Shown here: positions 46,903 to 60,664 of the stretch, in pieces
How positions within the stretch are numbered: the stretch's first letter is position 1
Layout of the letters: each line of letters begins with the position of its first letter
Source: Rehmannia glutinosa
Taxonomy: Eukaryota > Streptophyta > Magnoliopsida > Lamiales > Orobanchaceae
Length of the DNA stretch: 64,000 nt
Assembly (NCBI GenBank): GCA_016081115.2
Contig: JABTTQ020002548.1
Span: 186,001 to 250,000, forward strand
Reading direction: 5' to 3'
The notes under the pieces: generated by a model
Told to the model about the DNA's origin: nothing
Seen by the model: only the letters and a program-made list of their open reading frames with translations
Databases searched by the model: none
Translations under genes and position numbers: made by a program

Positions 46903-47759
46903 GGGAAATTCCACCACATACCATCATTTTAGGAAAAATCCTCATTGTTTTACGCTCATATTACTTTTGTATTCAATTTTTTACTTTTACACGCTCCTCC
47001 ATATTCTTTTGTTATTTTTACGTTTTTCGATTGTTTTTGTTTATATATTGTTTTATATGTTATTTATGTTGTTTATATTTATTGTTTTGGTTGTTTCTAT
47101 GTTCATTCATTGTTGTTTCGATGTTACAATACAACTTTTACTTGTTTTTTTATGTTTTTTTGTTTATGTGTTGTTTTATATATTGTTTACATTGTTTTGA
47201 ATTGTTTCTATACTATTTTTAATGTTGTTGTTATGATGTTTCTTTATTATTTCCATGTTGCATTCAATGCAATATTTTTTTATACTTATTTTTAAGTTCT
47301 TTTTTTTCGTGTTATTTTTATATTATTTGAGGGTTTCTATATAGTTTTTAATATTGTTCTATTGTTTTTGGTTGTTTCTACGTATTTTCAATATTTTCAA
47401 AGTATTGAATCAAAAATTCAATTGTATTTTTCAATACATGTGTTGTTTCTATATTATTTTCAATGTGTTTTGTTTTAATATATGTTGTTACATGTGCATA
47501 TTTCTTGATTGTTTATAATATTTTGAGTATCAAAATTGACTATTTTATGGGGGCAAAAATTATTTTTTGGTGATATTTTACCAGATGAAACATGCTAGAA
47601 ACAACCTTGAAACAACAACGTAAAAAATTCGAGAAAATTGGTGGAGCGTAAAAATATCAGGAAAAAGGGGTGGGAGTGTAAAAATATCCAGAAAAAAAAA
47701 AAACCAGGAGCGTAAAGTTGTCCTTTTTCTAGAATATTAGATATTTTTGTCCTTATCCC
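46903..47759. mobile_element. Non-autonomous MULE-like element (TTGTTTC-rich family)
   Basis: It starts GGGAAATTCC and ends CCTTATCCC. A perfect 9-bp duplication TATAATATA lies on both sides (46894-46902, 47760-47768). The interior shares ACGCTCCTCCATATTCTTTT and TTTTACGTTTTT words and long TTGTTTC runs with the element at 20,786. No transposase is seen. The translated Phe/Tyr/Val-rich ORFs come from the simple repeat. Confidence 0.75.
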
Positions 47760-47768
47760 TATAATATA

Positions 47769-48035
47769 TGTGTGGTACACTTTCTTAGAAAATATTTTCT
47801 AAGATCCCAAAAATAAGATGTTAGGAGCTTATAAGTTCTTTTTAAAAATATTGGGATACCACACCTTATTGTCCAATAAGATCTTATATTAATAATCTTC
47901 TTGATCTTTAATCAGTTTAATTATAAAAGTATCATTAATATCATCTTATAAGCTATTCCATTTTATTTTATCCAAACACTTATATAACTTATTTTCAAAG
48001 TAGAGGAAAAAAAAGTAAACTACACCCCAAAGTTC
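47769..48035. other. Spacer, no gene seen
   Basis: AT-rich DNA containing a perfect palindrome CTTAGAAAATATTTTCTAAG (about 47,785-47,804). Nothing else is supported. Confidence 0.5.
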
Positions 48036-48041
48036 ACGCAT

Positions 48042-48363
48042 TTGGGCATTATAAATTCAGGTCATTCTATCGGTGATTACAATCATACAACCATTGTTTT
48101 GATTCCTAAAGTAGCCGGACCAACTCAAGTTTCGATTATCGCCCAATTAGCTTGTGTAATGTCGTTTACCAAGTGGTTACTAAGGCTCTCGCGAAGCAGA
48201 CTCAAGGCAACTATGCCTTCTATTATTTCGGAGGAACATAGCGCTTTTGTCCCCGAGAGAATGATTACGGATAATATATTAATCACATTCGAACTATTCA
48301 CTCCCTACATTGCAAAGCTAATAGGAAGGAGGACTTACGGGCTTAAAACTCGATCTTAGTAAA
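48042..48363 (+). pseudogene. L1-type LINE reverse transcriptase, 5' fragment
   Basis: Conceptual frames read NHTTIVLIPKVAGPTQVS, then (other frame) YRPISLCNVVYQVVTKALA, then SEEHSAFVPERMITDNILI, and end in LKLDLSKT-like sequence directly at the insertion point of the copia element. These are the classic conserved blocks of plant L1 RT (fingers and palm start). The 5' end, including the endonuclease, is absent. Frameshifts are present. It continues at 62,333. Confidence 0.8.
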
Positions 48364-48368
48364 ACTAT

Positions 48369-49897
48369 TGTAGGTCCCAAGGGGTGTAAGTGTAAGGTTT
48401 AGAAGGGGGTTGAATAAACCTTACCAAATTTTCGATTTAGGCCTTTTAAATCTCTGAGTTCTACACAGATTGTGTCCTTGATGGGCCGATCGAATTAGTC
48501 ACTCAAGTAGAGTTAATCTCTCAATGACTCAAATTAGTAGTAGAGTAACTCATTTGTTGGCTATAATTTGACTTCATTTTGTGGTTTTGTTTTCATTGGA
48601 AGACTTAACACCCTTAAGTTTGTTTAAGCAAGTTTTTCTGACTTGATTTAGTACTTATAGATTATCGGATGGATAGCAAATTTATCGTGAGATATAAGCA
48701 ATTAAAAGTGCGGATATTTAAATGTTTGTAAAGTAAATGACACGATAAAGTTTTTATAGAGGTTCGAAGATGGGGTAATTCTTCTACTCCTCTCTTCTCC
48801 AACTCTGGAGGAATCCACTAAGTAATGATCGGTTTACAAAGTGGTAGCAGTCCGGATACAAGTCTTGATCACAACGGCCGACTTGATCCTTTGGGACTCG
48901 ATCGGAGACGCCTTGATCACTCGGTGGCTTCTCGTGCGACTCGGCTTCTTCCGCAGGCGTTGCCTTGCTACTACTGACTCACTTGCTCAAGCACTTTGGA
49001 TTTGATCACGAAGCCCTCCAAACGCTTAAGACTTGGTTGACGCCTTGAACATTTCTACAATCCTTCTTGGAGTGTAGACCCCTTGTTTTCGATAGTTTCC
49101 TCTTCAGGCGATTGAAGTTCTCTTTCCTTCACGGGTAAGTGTTGGATTGATGTTCTTCGAGATGTAGGCTTGAGGATTGAGAATATTTCAATTTTGATAA
49201 GCTTGTATATCTCACGTGTGTGTCATCCACGCATTATATCTCTTTCTCAATCAAACTCCTCGGCCTTTTATAGTGAACTTTCAAAAATTTGCCCGTTGAA
49301 GAGATAGGCTCATTTTTGAAAATCACTTTGCGATCGTTGGTTTGCACTTCTTGGAATTGCCATTTCCTCGTATGAAATGTTTTATCACCTTTTCGAGTTC
49401 GACACGGTGTAGTGCTTCCCATTGGTTCATTTCTTTGCACGCGGGGGTGAGCACTCCGAAAGGTAGTATGAAGATATTACTTGTTTAAGTAAATCTCTTG
49501 ATTTACGTACAACGGTCCTTTTTGATTATCTCGACTGATTGCATTTCCTCGCTTTCCCAGGTGACTTAGAGTCGACTTCCAATCATGGATGACTCTTCTT
49601 GTCACTTCATCTTGAGACTTGCTTCTCTTGAGTTGACTTGGTGATGTTTCACTCAGTGCATCTCAGTTGCTTCTTGATCGAGTTCTGTCTGCTCTTCTTT
49701 GTTGTACTCAATTTGTCTCTCTGTGAGTTTTCCTTCAAGCCTTGATTTGTCTTCTTGCAAGTTGGAGCGTAGGCGACTTAACTCGGCTTGGCGACTCTAA
49801 TTGTTACAATACATTTCAAAGCAAGAATTGGGAGCCAACTTTCTATTCTAAGTTTTACATGGCATTCATCAAAATCTAAACAATAAAATTCCTAACA
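48369..49897 (-). repeat. Left (3') LTR of the 14-kb copia element
   Basis: It matches 60,793-62,327 along its whole length. Nearly all differences are clustered short indels rather than isolated substitutions. Confidence 0.92.
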
Positions 49898-52800
49898 ATT
49901 TCCCCCTTTTTGATGATGCCAAAACTTAAATCATACAAAGATGCAAATAACAAAGATACATACGGATAGTGTATTGACATAGAATGTATGCGCATAATCA
50001 ATCTTTTTATTGATCATATCATTCTTGTACTTAACACAACTGTTTGTTTACAAGGTGTATCGAGTATGTAATTGTCAAAAAAATTTATGGCATTATTACG
50101 AGAAGACTTACATTGTATGTATTTACATATAAAATACACGAAGGGTTGGACAAAGACAACACTTCATCTCTCTTTGTCTCCTTCTTTCATCTTGATCAGC
50201 ATCTTCTTCTCTTCTTCTTCTTCTTTCGTCATCAATTTGCCTTCTTTTTCTTCTCATATGCCTTCTGGCGGCTTCATCTTTCCTTATTCTTTCTGTCTCT
50301 CTCTGCCATAGTGAGTTTGTCTCTTGTTTTCTTCTTCTATCCTTCTTGCATACTCGGCGTTGGTTTTGGCCACTTGCAAGTTCGCCACATGGTCAAGCCC
50401 AGCCCAGTAGATCCCTCCTTTCTTTCCTGGATCTACGTATTCAATATTCTTGGCGAGGCCTGGGTCAAGCTTCTTCCTCCACACTGGCGCTTCTTCCTCT
50501 ACCTGCGGGCGTATCTTTGCCTTTGGGGGCTTCTTCTTTCGGTGAGTGCCGGCGGGTGACCCGCAGAGGATCGCCGGTTGTCTGCTGTCTGTCGGCTTCT
50601 TCACATAGTGTGAGACCCTTTTCCCGAGTCTGAGATCCCAAGCTTGAGGCAAAGACAAATTTGCAAAATAACCTTGATTCGGCGTTTTGAATTCGTCAAG
50701 CTGATCTTGGCTCTGTCCCGACATACGAAATGGCATACGTGTCTCTGTCAGTTGGAATGCCTCCGTGTTCTTTCAAAATGTTCATCACCCTGGCATCCAT
50801 TCTTCCTTCCACCTCCTTCATCCCTGCTTCAATTTCTTTTCTCTTCTCGGCCATAGATACTGAGAGTGTTGGAGTGGCGAGTCATGGGGAGTTTCTTTGC
50901 TTATAATGTCATTTGTGTGAGGACCTGTTGGGGGTTTGTGCAATCATCAAGGTCATATTCTTTGATCCTTCCCCCTCGTGATTTTCCTTTCTTGATTTCA
51001 AAATTTCCTCGGTGATTTTCCCTTCTCATTTTGTTCCTTGTCATTTGCTCCTTTCTTTTCGCTTGATTTTTTTGCTTTAAGGTATTCCTCTTCCCCCTTT
51101 TTGGCATCATCAAAGGATAGAGGAACCCAGGGGAACATCTTGGCAAGCATGAAGTCGAGTCTTCTTGATGGTTGAATTTTGCTTCAAGTCTTTGCGTTGT
51201 ATCTTGCCGAATTGAGAAAGTAGCGTTGGATTTCTGCTTTGAAATCGGCTTCATCTCGGCCATGAGAAGGCTGAATTTTCTTGTCATGTGTTCTTCCAAA
51301 CGCTGTATATCATTTGCATTACGCTCGCTCACGCGGCTTGATCTCGGCGGTGTGAGCTTCGTGCATATGTTCAATGTGTTCCGCATGAACCGTTTTGCGT
51401 CAACATTTTGACTCTCCATACCCGGTGACTTGTTGAATAATTGTCGAAGTATCTCACTGTTCCACACGCATTGATTCTTCTTTGTTGCCACCATTCCCTT
51501 ATCGATTGTGATGCCTCTCAAGTCATTTGTAAGGTTGGCATCTCTGTTGTCCGGGCGCATATCAAGGAGGGCGATGCCTCTCCATCTTTTCAACTTGATA
51601 AAGAGTGCCTTGAACACTTCGTACCTCGGTGATTCTTACATTGCGGTGATGGCCATCTGTTGTCGAAATCGAAGTCCTATTTGGAACAATGGTGCTGAGT
51701 GAAAAAGCAGGAGGTGAGTGCGTGGTAGCGTGCTTGCTCATTTTTCGACTCTTCGTGGAGTTCGGTATCTCCGGTGAGAATGGGAAAGATTCCACAAAGG
51801 ATTCATCACCGCCATCGGGATTTGTTCGATGATAAGCGGTGGGCGTGAAGTTCTTCACGGGAATCGATCCATTTTGTAGCTTGAGGGCGGGGCGGTGGTC
51901 TCTGGTTGGTGGGTTTTGTGGTGTAGTGGGCTCGGCTTCTTGAGCCTCATTTGTCTTAACGACCGTTGGTCTCGGTGATTTCTCCTTTTGAGTAGGCGGT
52001 CCTCGGCCTTTGCTCGAGCGTCATCGGACGATGATGAGATTTCCATTGGTGGCTCATCATCAAAATTAAAGGTCGACGAGTAGTCTTGGGATCGACTTGC
52101 TCGTGCTGGAACATCCATGGTGAGTCTTTTGGATTTGTCATGGGAGTTGACTCGGCTTCCTCTTCGCCTTGATCCCGGAAAGGTGACATCGGGGTTGTCT
52201 GGGAATCATGAAGTGCGTTGATCTCCTTCTCGGATGGATCGATGGTTGCGGGGGGATGTTCTCTATTTAATTTTGTGTTACCAGGGAAGTCTCAACCTCC
52301 GTGGGCCTTCATTTCCTCCGGCGGTCTCTCTTTGCTGCGAGGCTGGTCTTCCTTTTCGATTGTGTCGGTGTCTTAGGGTCTTCTGCGATGGCATCCATTG
52401 GAGTCTCAACCCCATGGATTGCGCTTTCATCGCCAGTGTTAACTCCCGAGTACATTCCTTCTGTGCATGTTTGCATCGCGGCGTCATTGCCGCCAGAGTT
52501 TGTTGGAACCTCGGTGAGGCAGTCTCAAGCGCCTCGAGCCGTTGATGACAACTTCTTCATTCTTCTTTTTTGAGTTTTCTTTGCTTCGCCTCCTACATTC
52601 CTTGTGGAGTCATCTGCGACATCCTCAGGCCTCTTGCTGCGGTGGAGGAGTTTCCCCCTCGGTGGAGCACCCGGTGAGTGACTTGGAGTGGGGTCACTCG
52701 TCTCCAAACTCATTTATTGCGAGTTGATGGTTCGGTAGTTGGGGCGGTGGTGGCACACCTTCAATAGGGGTTGGCTCGTGGGGTCCCCACTAGCTTGATT

Positions 52801-55180
52801 TCATCGCCATCTCCTTATTGCCTTCTTCGAGTTAGGTTTGGGGAAGTGGTAGCGGCAACATCGGTGGCTATTTTTGAACCACTCCCATTGGATCGATTTC
52901 GGTGTGTTACGGAGGACTCTCTGGTCCCTCCATCGGTCTTTGCTCGTGAAGGATTCTTGATTCACGCAATGCTTGCTTTGCATCTGATCCGCAATTCTTA
53001 CGTGGCGGCGGCATTCTCGGTTCTCGTCACTTTCGGAGAAGACATCAAGGAGAGGATGGAAGTGTTACGTAGTGCGGGAGATAGAGGCGGATCTTGCCTT
53101 TTCTCGTGCTTCGGCTTCTTGACTTGCTTTTCTCTCTCCTTGTCCTTGTAGATCCGAGAATATTCATGCGATTTGTCTTCATCTAGATTTGGGAGCACGA
53201 TGGATAATCGAGGAAATTTAGCGATTTCTCTTCTTCTTCTATGAATTGGGCCGTTGGAAGGCTGTTCCTTGACTTGCTCAACTTCCATTTTCTCCACTCA
53301 CGCAGGACGATTTTGGATGTGCGGGTAAGGTGGAGATAGGATCATTACATCACTATCCGCTTGGCTGGTTCTTCTTGAGTTTAATTTGTGTGAGCTACTG
53401 TTGTGTCTTGAGTTGCCTCTTTGATCACCTTGACGAGACTTGGTGTTTCATCAATTACATCACGGAGACTCTACTTCTCCGGTAGTCTCGTATTTGTGCT
53501 AGTAGTAGTGACTAATTTGGTTTCTCTGTTCGGATTGCTTTACAAGTCTTCTTCGTCTCTTGGTTTGTACCGAGAGGATTTACAGTTCGGAGACGGTGTC
53601 CTCGAGTCTTGGCGGTGGGGCGGTGCTTGTGTTTGTTTCGAGGAGGTGGCCGTCTAGGTTTGTCGGACCTCCTCTTTTTGACGATCGAGAAGGAATTTGT
53701 GAGTCCTTCTCGGCCCCGGCTGCTGCGGGCGGGTGACACGGCTGCAGGCGGGTGACTCTGCTGCGGGCGGTGCATGTTTGGTTTTCTTTCTTTGCGGGGG
53801 CGGTGACTTCTTAGTAGGCTGCGGGGGCTTTCTTCTTGGTTGGAGAGGAAGCGGTGTGTCTTCGGGATCGGTGATTCCCCCACCTTTGGTGTCGGCTCTC
53901 TTGGCGTATGCACGCGCACGAGCACCGAGAGAGATTAGCTACGAACATCCTCTTGTTAACATGGAAAGCTTTCCCATGTCTAAGAGGTACTCCTTTCACC
54001 TCAATAGCCGGCCAATCACTAGGCCATATCCAGGGGATCCTCCAAATGACCCATCTTCTTTGAAGGACTTGTTTCCCACGTTTTGGAGTCTGCTTTGTAG
54101 ATAAACTCGGCCCGATTTATCTTTTTTCTTCGATTATTGTAGCCATCACAGTCAATTTTGCCTTTGTGGTTGGTCAAAGGCCCAAATTTGATGTCGATAC
54201 ACTTGGCAACAATGTCCAACAATTTGTGATAATCTTCCTTTGATCTCTTGTTTCTTTGTGTATATTATTTTGTCGACAACGTCGGACTTGGCTATTTCTT
54301 TCCATGCGTCGGCCAAGTTTACATCGGCCTCTTTGATCTCGGATGCTCCCTCTGCGGTAGTGAGCAATATTGCCAAATCCTTGTTTTGTGATAGTCATTG
54401 CTTCCGTGAGCAGATGACTTGATTCTTCGTCGTGAATCTCGGCATTCACGTAGGGTGTGCGACCTCCTCCACATAGGTCATAGGATACTCGGTGTTAGAA
54501 AGCGGTTTGATCCTGCCGTTTCTAGCTTCTCGCGATTTTCTTCACCAGGGTGTCGTCGGACCCCCTGCTTCACCATTTCGTCGAAATCCACGGTCGAACC
54601 GGTGTGGATTTGTTTTCCCAACTTGGTAAAGTCATATGTTGGTGCCATTTCTCGAGAATAATTTCAAGAAAAGTTGAAATAGATTTGAAGTTTGATAGGG
54701 TTTCGAGAGTGTTTGCCTTTGCTTTTTGAGAGAGAGATTGAGCAGTTTTTAGAAGTGTGAGAGAGAGAAACGGACGAAAAATGGTTTAAATATGGTTTAT
54801 GAAAGGGCGTGCGAGACGGTTTTGAATCGTGATCGAAATCAACGGCTTGGATTTCGCACGCATATTGAAGCGATTCATGTCTCGTATTTAATGCGGCAGC
54901 ATTTATATCCAATCATAGGCTTGGTGTGCGGCTTTATGTCCGTACACATCATCATTATCTTTGACGTGTCTCTCTTAAAACATTCCGCTAAGTCAAAAGC
55001 ATTGCGTTTTGTCACTTTGCTCATAAGTTATTGACTTATCTCTTAGGCTGATTTAACTCTGCTTCTCACATTTCTCTTAGTGACTCATTGCTATCGGTGA
55101 CTTGGTATATTTGACTTTTCCGATCTGGTGATTTTATTGAGCTAGTTTTTGTTTTCACTCTTTTTCACCTTTCTTTCTGT
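49898..55180 (-). other. Post-pol accessory region of the 14-kb copia element
   Basis: About 5.2 kb between RNase H and the 3' LTR holds many minus-strand ORF pieces with shifting frames. One begins MAPTYDFTKLGKQIHTGSTV (ATG near 54,651), with VDFDEMV following. The middle (about 52,100-54,000) codes Pro/Arg/Ser-rich sequence, including repeated PPAAVSPA-type words from a GC-rich GGCGGGTGAC repeat near 53,720-53,770. Near the 3' end (50,284-50,736) is a basic segment containing GGIYWAGLDHVANLQVAKTN. SIRE-type elements carry an extra, sometimes envelope-like, ORF here. I see no clear signal or membrane segment, so function is not assigned. Confidence 0.45.
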
Positions 55181-55201
55181 TTCATTTCTTTTCTTTGATT
55201 C

Positions 55202-58200
55202 TTACGTGTCTCGGCTTAGCTCAATTAGCCCCAACTCATGTTTGAGTTCTTCAAATCTTGACTCACATAATGGTTTTGTGAAGATGTCGGCTAGTTGCTT
55301 ATCGGTTGAGATATATTCCAAGATAATGTCCTTCTTTTCAACATGATCTCTTATGAAATGATATCGACATCTATATGTTTTGTTCTTGAGTGCAACACGG
55401 GATTTTGAGTGATTGCAATGCACTTGTGTTATCACACATGATTGGAATTTCTTTTCTTCAATTTCATAATCTCTCATTCTTTGTCTCATCCATAGGACTT
55501 GGGCAATAAATTTGCCCGCAGTGACTATGTATTACGCCTCATTTGTAGAGGTGGCTATTGAGTTTTGCTTCTTGCTAAACCAGGAAATTAGTCTGTTTCC
55601 AAGCATTTGACATGTGCTGAAGTACTTTTCTGTCCACTCTGCATCCAAAGCATAGTCAGTCGAATAGCCAATTAGCTTGAATCCACCTTCCTTTGGATAC
55701 CATAGCCCTACTTCTTGGTTTCCTTTTAAGTATCTCAATATTCTCTTAGGCTGCGATCATATGGCTCTCTTTTGGAGCGATTGAAATCTTGCACATACAC
55801 CTACGGACAAAGGTGATGTACGGCTGCTAGCGGTGAGATAGAAGCGATGATCGATAAGTGCTCGTATCTTGTTTGATCTGGGCTTGCCATCTGCGTCCAT
55901 GTCCATTTTGGTGATGTGTTCATTGGTATTTTTACGAGAAGACTTCTCCTCCATACCAAATTTCTTCATTAAATCTCGGTGTATTTTGTTTGACTTATGA
56001 AGGTTCCATCCTTCATTTGTTTCACTTGAAGTCGAGGAAAAATGTCGACTCTCCCATCATGCTCATTTCAAATTTACTTTGCATGAGGTTTGAGAATTTT
56101 CACCACGACTCTTTGTTAGTGGATCCAAAAATGATGTCATCCACATATATTTGAACAAGCGTATACTCTTCTTGTCTTGAATTACGAAAAGTGTTCTATC
56201 CACTTTTCCTTTAGTGAATCCATTTTCGAGGTTAGGAATTGTGACGGGTATCATACCATGCTTTGGGTGCCTGTTTCAATCCATACAGGGCTTTCTTGAG
56301 TTTGTACACTTTGTCTCCAAGAGTCTTCGCTCAAATCTGGAGGTTGTTCAACATACACTTCTTCTTCCAATAAACCATTCGGGAATGCACTTTTTACATC
56401 CATTTGATATACAATGAAATTTTTGTGAGTGCATAGGCAAGAAACATCCTTATAGCTTCCAATCTTGCTACGAGGGCAAATGTTTCATCAAAATCTATTC
56501 CTTCTTCTTGGCAATATCCTTTGGCTACCGATCTTGCTTTGTTTCTTACCACAGATCCTTCCTCGTTCATCTTATTTACGAATACCCATTTGGTTCCAAT
56601 AACATTTTGATGTATGGGTCTTTGTACTAATTCCCATACTTTATTTCTCTCAAAGCGATTGACTCTTCTTGCATAGCTTGAATCAATGTGTGTCATCAAT
56701 GCTTGTGACACATCTTTGGGCTCTGTCTGCGAGATGAAGCATGTGAACATTGCTTCTTGTTGAGTTACGGATCTTGTCTTGACACCTTCTCTCATGTCTC
56801 CAATGACAAGTTACGGTGGATGGTCTCTCGGCCATCTTACGTCGAGGTTGAAGTAAGTTAGTGGATTGATCGACTTGCATTTGTGTTCTTTGTGGTCGAC
56901 TCTCTCGTGATCATTCATTTGCAGATTTTCCATTTGCTTTTGAGATTGACTATCTCATCTTCTTGAATTGATAATCCGCTTGGCTTGACATAGGGACTCT
57001 TACGTAAGATTGGATGTTTGACTTATCGGTGACTCTTCAATGTCTTCTCCATTTATGTTTGGCTCATCGAAAACTACATGAATGGATTCTTCTGTAACCA
57101 TAGTTCTTTTGTTGAGTATTCTCAGGCTTTGCTTTCGGTGAGTATCTAAGAAGATACCTCATCGACTTTAGCATCAAAAGCCTTTAGGTTATCTTTGCCA
57201 TTATTGTGGATGAAGCATTTACATCCAAATATCTGAAATATGCAACATTTGGTTTTCTTCCAGTCCGGATCTCATAGGGAGTCTTTGTCATTTGCCTATT
57301 TATCATACATCTGTTTTGGGTGTAGCGGCTATGTTGATTGCTTGACCCCAAAACCTTTTTGGTAACCTGCTTGACTAACATGGTCCTTGCTACTTCTTTG
57401 AGGGGTTTTTTCTTCTCGCAACTCCATTCTGCTTTGTGGAGTCCTTGCGGTGATAGTTCATGACCAATACCATTCTCAACACACGATCTTGAGTTATTAT
57501 TCCATTGACAAACTCGGTTCTCTATCCGATCTTATTTTGATAATGGTTTGAATCTTCTCATTTTGTATCCTCTTCATCATTTGTGGTAGCTTTTGTAGAG
57601 TTTCTTTCTTCTTGCACATGAATATTGTCCATGTATATCTTGAGTAGTCATCTACTACCACCAAGGTGTATTTCTTTCCACTTATGCTTCTTTGGTTCCT
57701 TTGGGCCAAATAGATCCGTATGAAGCGGATCGATATTCTTGTTGAGGATGGGCAAGTCTTTTCTTGGAGCAGCGACTTGATTTGTTTTCTTCGACATGCA
57801 TCACATATACTCTCCTTCTTGTATCTTTGAGTCGGAAGTCCTTCCACAAGATGACTTCTTGCTAGCTTATTAATCGTTTTGAAATTCGGATGACTCGGCT
57901 TTTTTTGTGCCCACGGACCAACTTGATTCATTTGTGCTCTTTACTAGTAGCAGTCTTTGGGTGTTGCGGTTGACCAATCCACTACATACATATTTTTGCA
58001 TCGCATCCTTGCAAAGACAACTTCATTAGATTCAACATTTTTGATTTGGCATATTCCCATGTTGAATCCAACATTGTAGCCCTTGTCGCGAGTTGGTGAT
58101 GCTTAGTAAATTGAAGTTTAGTCCTTCAACATATGCAACATCGTGATTTCTAAACCATTCCTCGGATGGATCAATGCCTCTTATTTCACCAGGAGCTTCA

Positions 58201-60664
58201 TTTCCTCCAAATATGACTTTGGCTCCTTTGACTTCCTTGAATTTTGTGATTTCTCTTATTTCTGTCATATGCGGGAACAGCCGCTATCCATGTACCAGGG
58301 GTTCCTTGGCACTTTCATTTGTTCCTTGAACCGCAATCAAGGAAATTAAGTTTTAGGTACCCATTCTTGTGCAGGTCTGAGGGGTTAAATTATAAGATGA
58401 TCCAACCAACCTTTAGCCAAATGATTTGACTCAAGAGGTTGCCATCTATCGGTGCCATAATCATAATCAATCCTGGCAAATTGCTTGGGGAATCCAGGTT
58501 CATCTGTTGTCTCTTTTGTGTCGTATGCTGCATATGTGTTTTAGCAATTGCCTTTCTTGGGTAATTGTGGTGTCTTTGAGTGTAGTGCTAGGTGCATATG
58601 TGTCTTTGATGAAAGCTCTTATGCTTTTGGAATGGCCTTTGTTGAGTTCTAGGCCTTTGCCATTTGGGCTTGTATTCCATAAGTCTAGGTGATAGTTCAC
58701 ATTATTCGATCGGCTTGGCTTGGATATTTTCTACCATTCCCATCATATGTATTTCTTTTATGAGTTTTAAGGATTTTTGGTAGCTCTGCTTCTTCTTCTT
58801 TCTGAGTATTTTGTTTGGAGTCTATTTGAGGACTCGGTGAATCTCTTCTCTTTGTCTTTCAAAGCACTCTCTCAAGGTTGTTTTCCTTTTCCTTTGTAAC
58901 CAAGGCCGTTCGCTTAGTATTGTGCTTTGGATTGAAAGTGTGTGCATCATTTAGAGTTTTGGATTTTTCGGACTCTTCATGACTTGAAGATCCTTTTTCC
59001 AAAATTACTCTTGAGGTTTGACATGGCACAAAGGAATTAAATCTAAGCTGTCTTGTCTCCACATTCTCTTTGACTCATGATAAGATCATCCAATGATTTA
59101 GATGCCTTAGTGAATGAGGCAATAACATTTTGAGGTCATTTTCCTCTTTTCTATAGCAATTTCGTTGCTTTATTAATTTAGCATTTTCGGCCTTTAAACT
59201 CTTATTCTCATCGACTATTTGACTTAGAGTACTCGGCTCCTTAGTCGACTTTGAGTTTTGACTTTTGAGTAAATTTGTTTTCCTCATTCAATAGTGTGTG
59301 AGGTTTTAATATGCTCAAAATCTTTCATCATTTTGCCTAATGAATCATAAAGATCGAGTGGGTGATGAAGTGTGTGTGTCACGATCACTATCACTATCAC
59401 TAGTGTACGAGCTTGTTGAGTTAGATTGTACCTCATCTTCTTGATCTTGTTCTTTGGCCATTAAGCGGATCAAGGCTTCTTCTTCGAGTCACTTGAGTAG
59501 TCACTTCACTTTGCTCTCGAGTGTTGTCTCTCTTGACCATTTTGTCTCGGATCTCTGCAGACCATCATTGCCTTTTTCTTCTCTTGTCTTCTTTCTCACG
59601 AAGACCTTTCTTTCTTCTTCGTTTACGTACTTGTTGACTACGAGGATATGAGCGATCAATGGCATAGTGACACTGGTTGTCTACAATTCCAACATAGATA
59701 TTGACCTTTTGCTCGACTCTTTCTATTCTTGAGTTGTCGACCCTTTGATACTCAACTTGTTGATGATCATCCTCTTGGTTGGCCTATCATCCCTTGATTT
59801 GGAGGGAGGTGAGTGTCTTACGGAGGATTCACCCTTTCCTCTCTTGTAGTTCTTGTTAAAGAACTTGTTAAATCTTTTAACCATTAGGGCTATTTCTTAC
59901 GGGTCAATTGCCTCTTTGACTTGACTCTCCTTCCATCTTTGACAACTAGAGCATTTGTTTTGGGTGCTGTTGTCTCTTCTGGTCTTTCCTTCTCGGCTCA
60001 AACTCATAGGCTTTGAGGTCCGAGAATAACTCATGGTTGGATGTCTTTGATAGGTCCATGGAATGTCTCGGTGCCATGACCTTCATCTCCCATTCAATTT
60101 GGAAGACTTTTCAGGATCTTCATACACATTTTCTTACTGTGTATATTCCTTTCCAAGTGTAGAAACTGACTCATTTGTGATTTACGTAAATCGAGCATCC
60201 AGTTGATCAGGTTTTCCACGAGATCATTTTAAAGTTCTCAAATTTTTGTCTGACCCTTTGAAAGTTTGTTTTCTTTGATTTGCTCACGAGCCTTCACAAA
60301 TCAATGTCGGTTTGTCCCCATTTCCTTAGCCGTTTTGCAAGATTTCACCTTGTTGAACATGGCTTTGTCCAAGGTTTTGTAGAGAATATCCTTGGCTATA
60401 TTGTCCAGGTTGTATCTTTTTGTCATCATTTGTCCACTCGGTTCTTGGTTTTTCAACCATGGTGGTCAGGTCTTTGCATCTTCTTCCCCTTCATTTGCAA
60501 CTCTTAAATGCAGTTTGTGTTCACCTTTAATATTTGCGAGGCCCATCTTCTATCACTATCCACATCTCATCATGTAATCTTTGATAGATGAGCACGCATC
60601 GAATTTTCCAATCATCAAATTCTTCAATAGTGAACATAGGAATGCGTGTTAGATTTGCTTCCAT
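55202..60664 (-). pseudogene. Gag-pol of the 14-kb copia element, frame-shifted
   Basis: In minus-strand order: gag start (MEANLTRIPMFTIEEFDDWK, ATG at 60664); a gag motif IALMVKRFNKFFNKNYKRGK (near 59,860) and a damaged CCHC knuckle near 59,680; a Lys/Glu-rich coiled coil (59,075-59,287); and the protease motif NPWYMDSGCSR (near 58,270-58,300), which loses frame right after the DSG. Then come the integrase zinc region (NKLARSHLVEG, ICDAC) and core (KKYTLVVVDDYSRYTW, 57,497-57,931), RT (IGTKWVFVNKMNEEG, FDETFALVARLEAIRM, 56,394-56,795, then a damaged YVDD region near 56,130-56,160), and RNase H (NRLISWFSKKQNSIATSTNEA, then ADIFTKPL, 55,202-55,738). All domains are present in order, but about ten or more small frameshifts break the ORF. 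Confidence 0.85.

Noticed and set aside
50044..50633. Plus-strand ORFs of up to 171 residues in the 14-kb copia element
   Set aside because: They are antisense to the element's coding strand and Ser/Phe-rich from poly-CTT tracts; the minus strand is the sense strand.
52234..53151. Plus-strand ORFs near 52-53 kb as a host gene
   Set aside because: No family is recognised and they are antisense to the post-pol region of the retrotransposon; no introns or conserved domains are seen.
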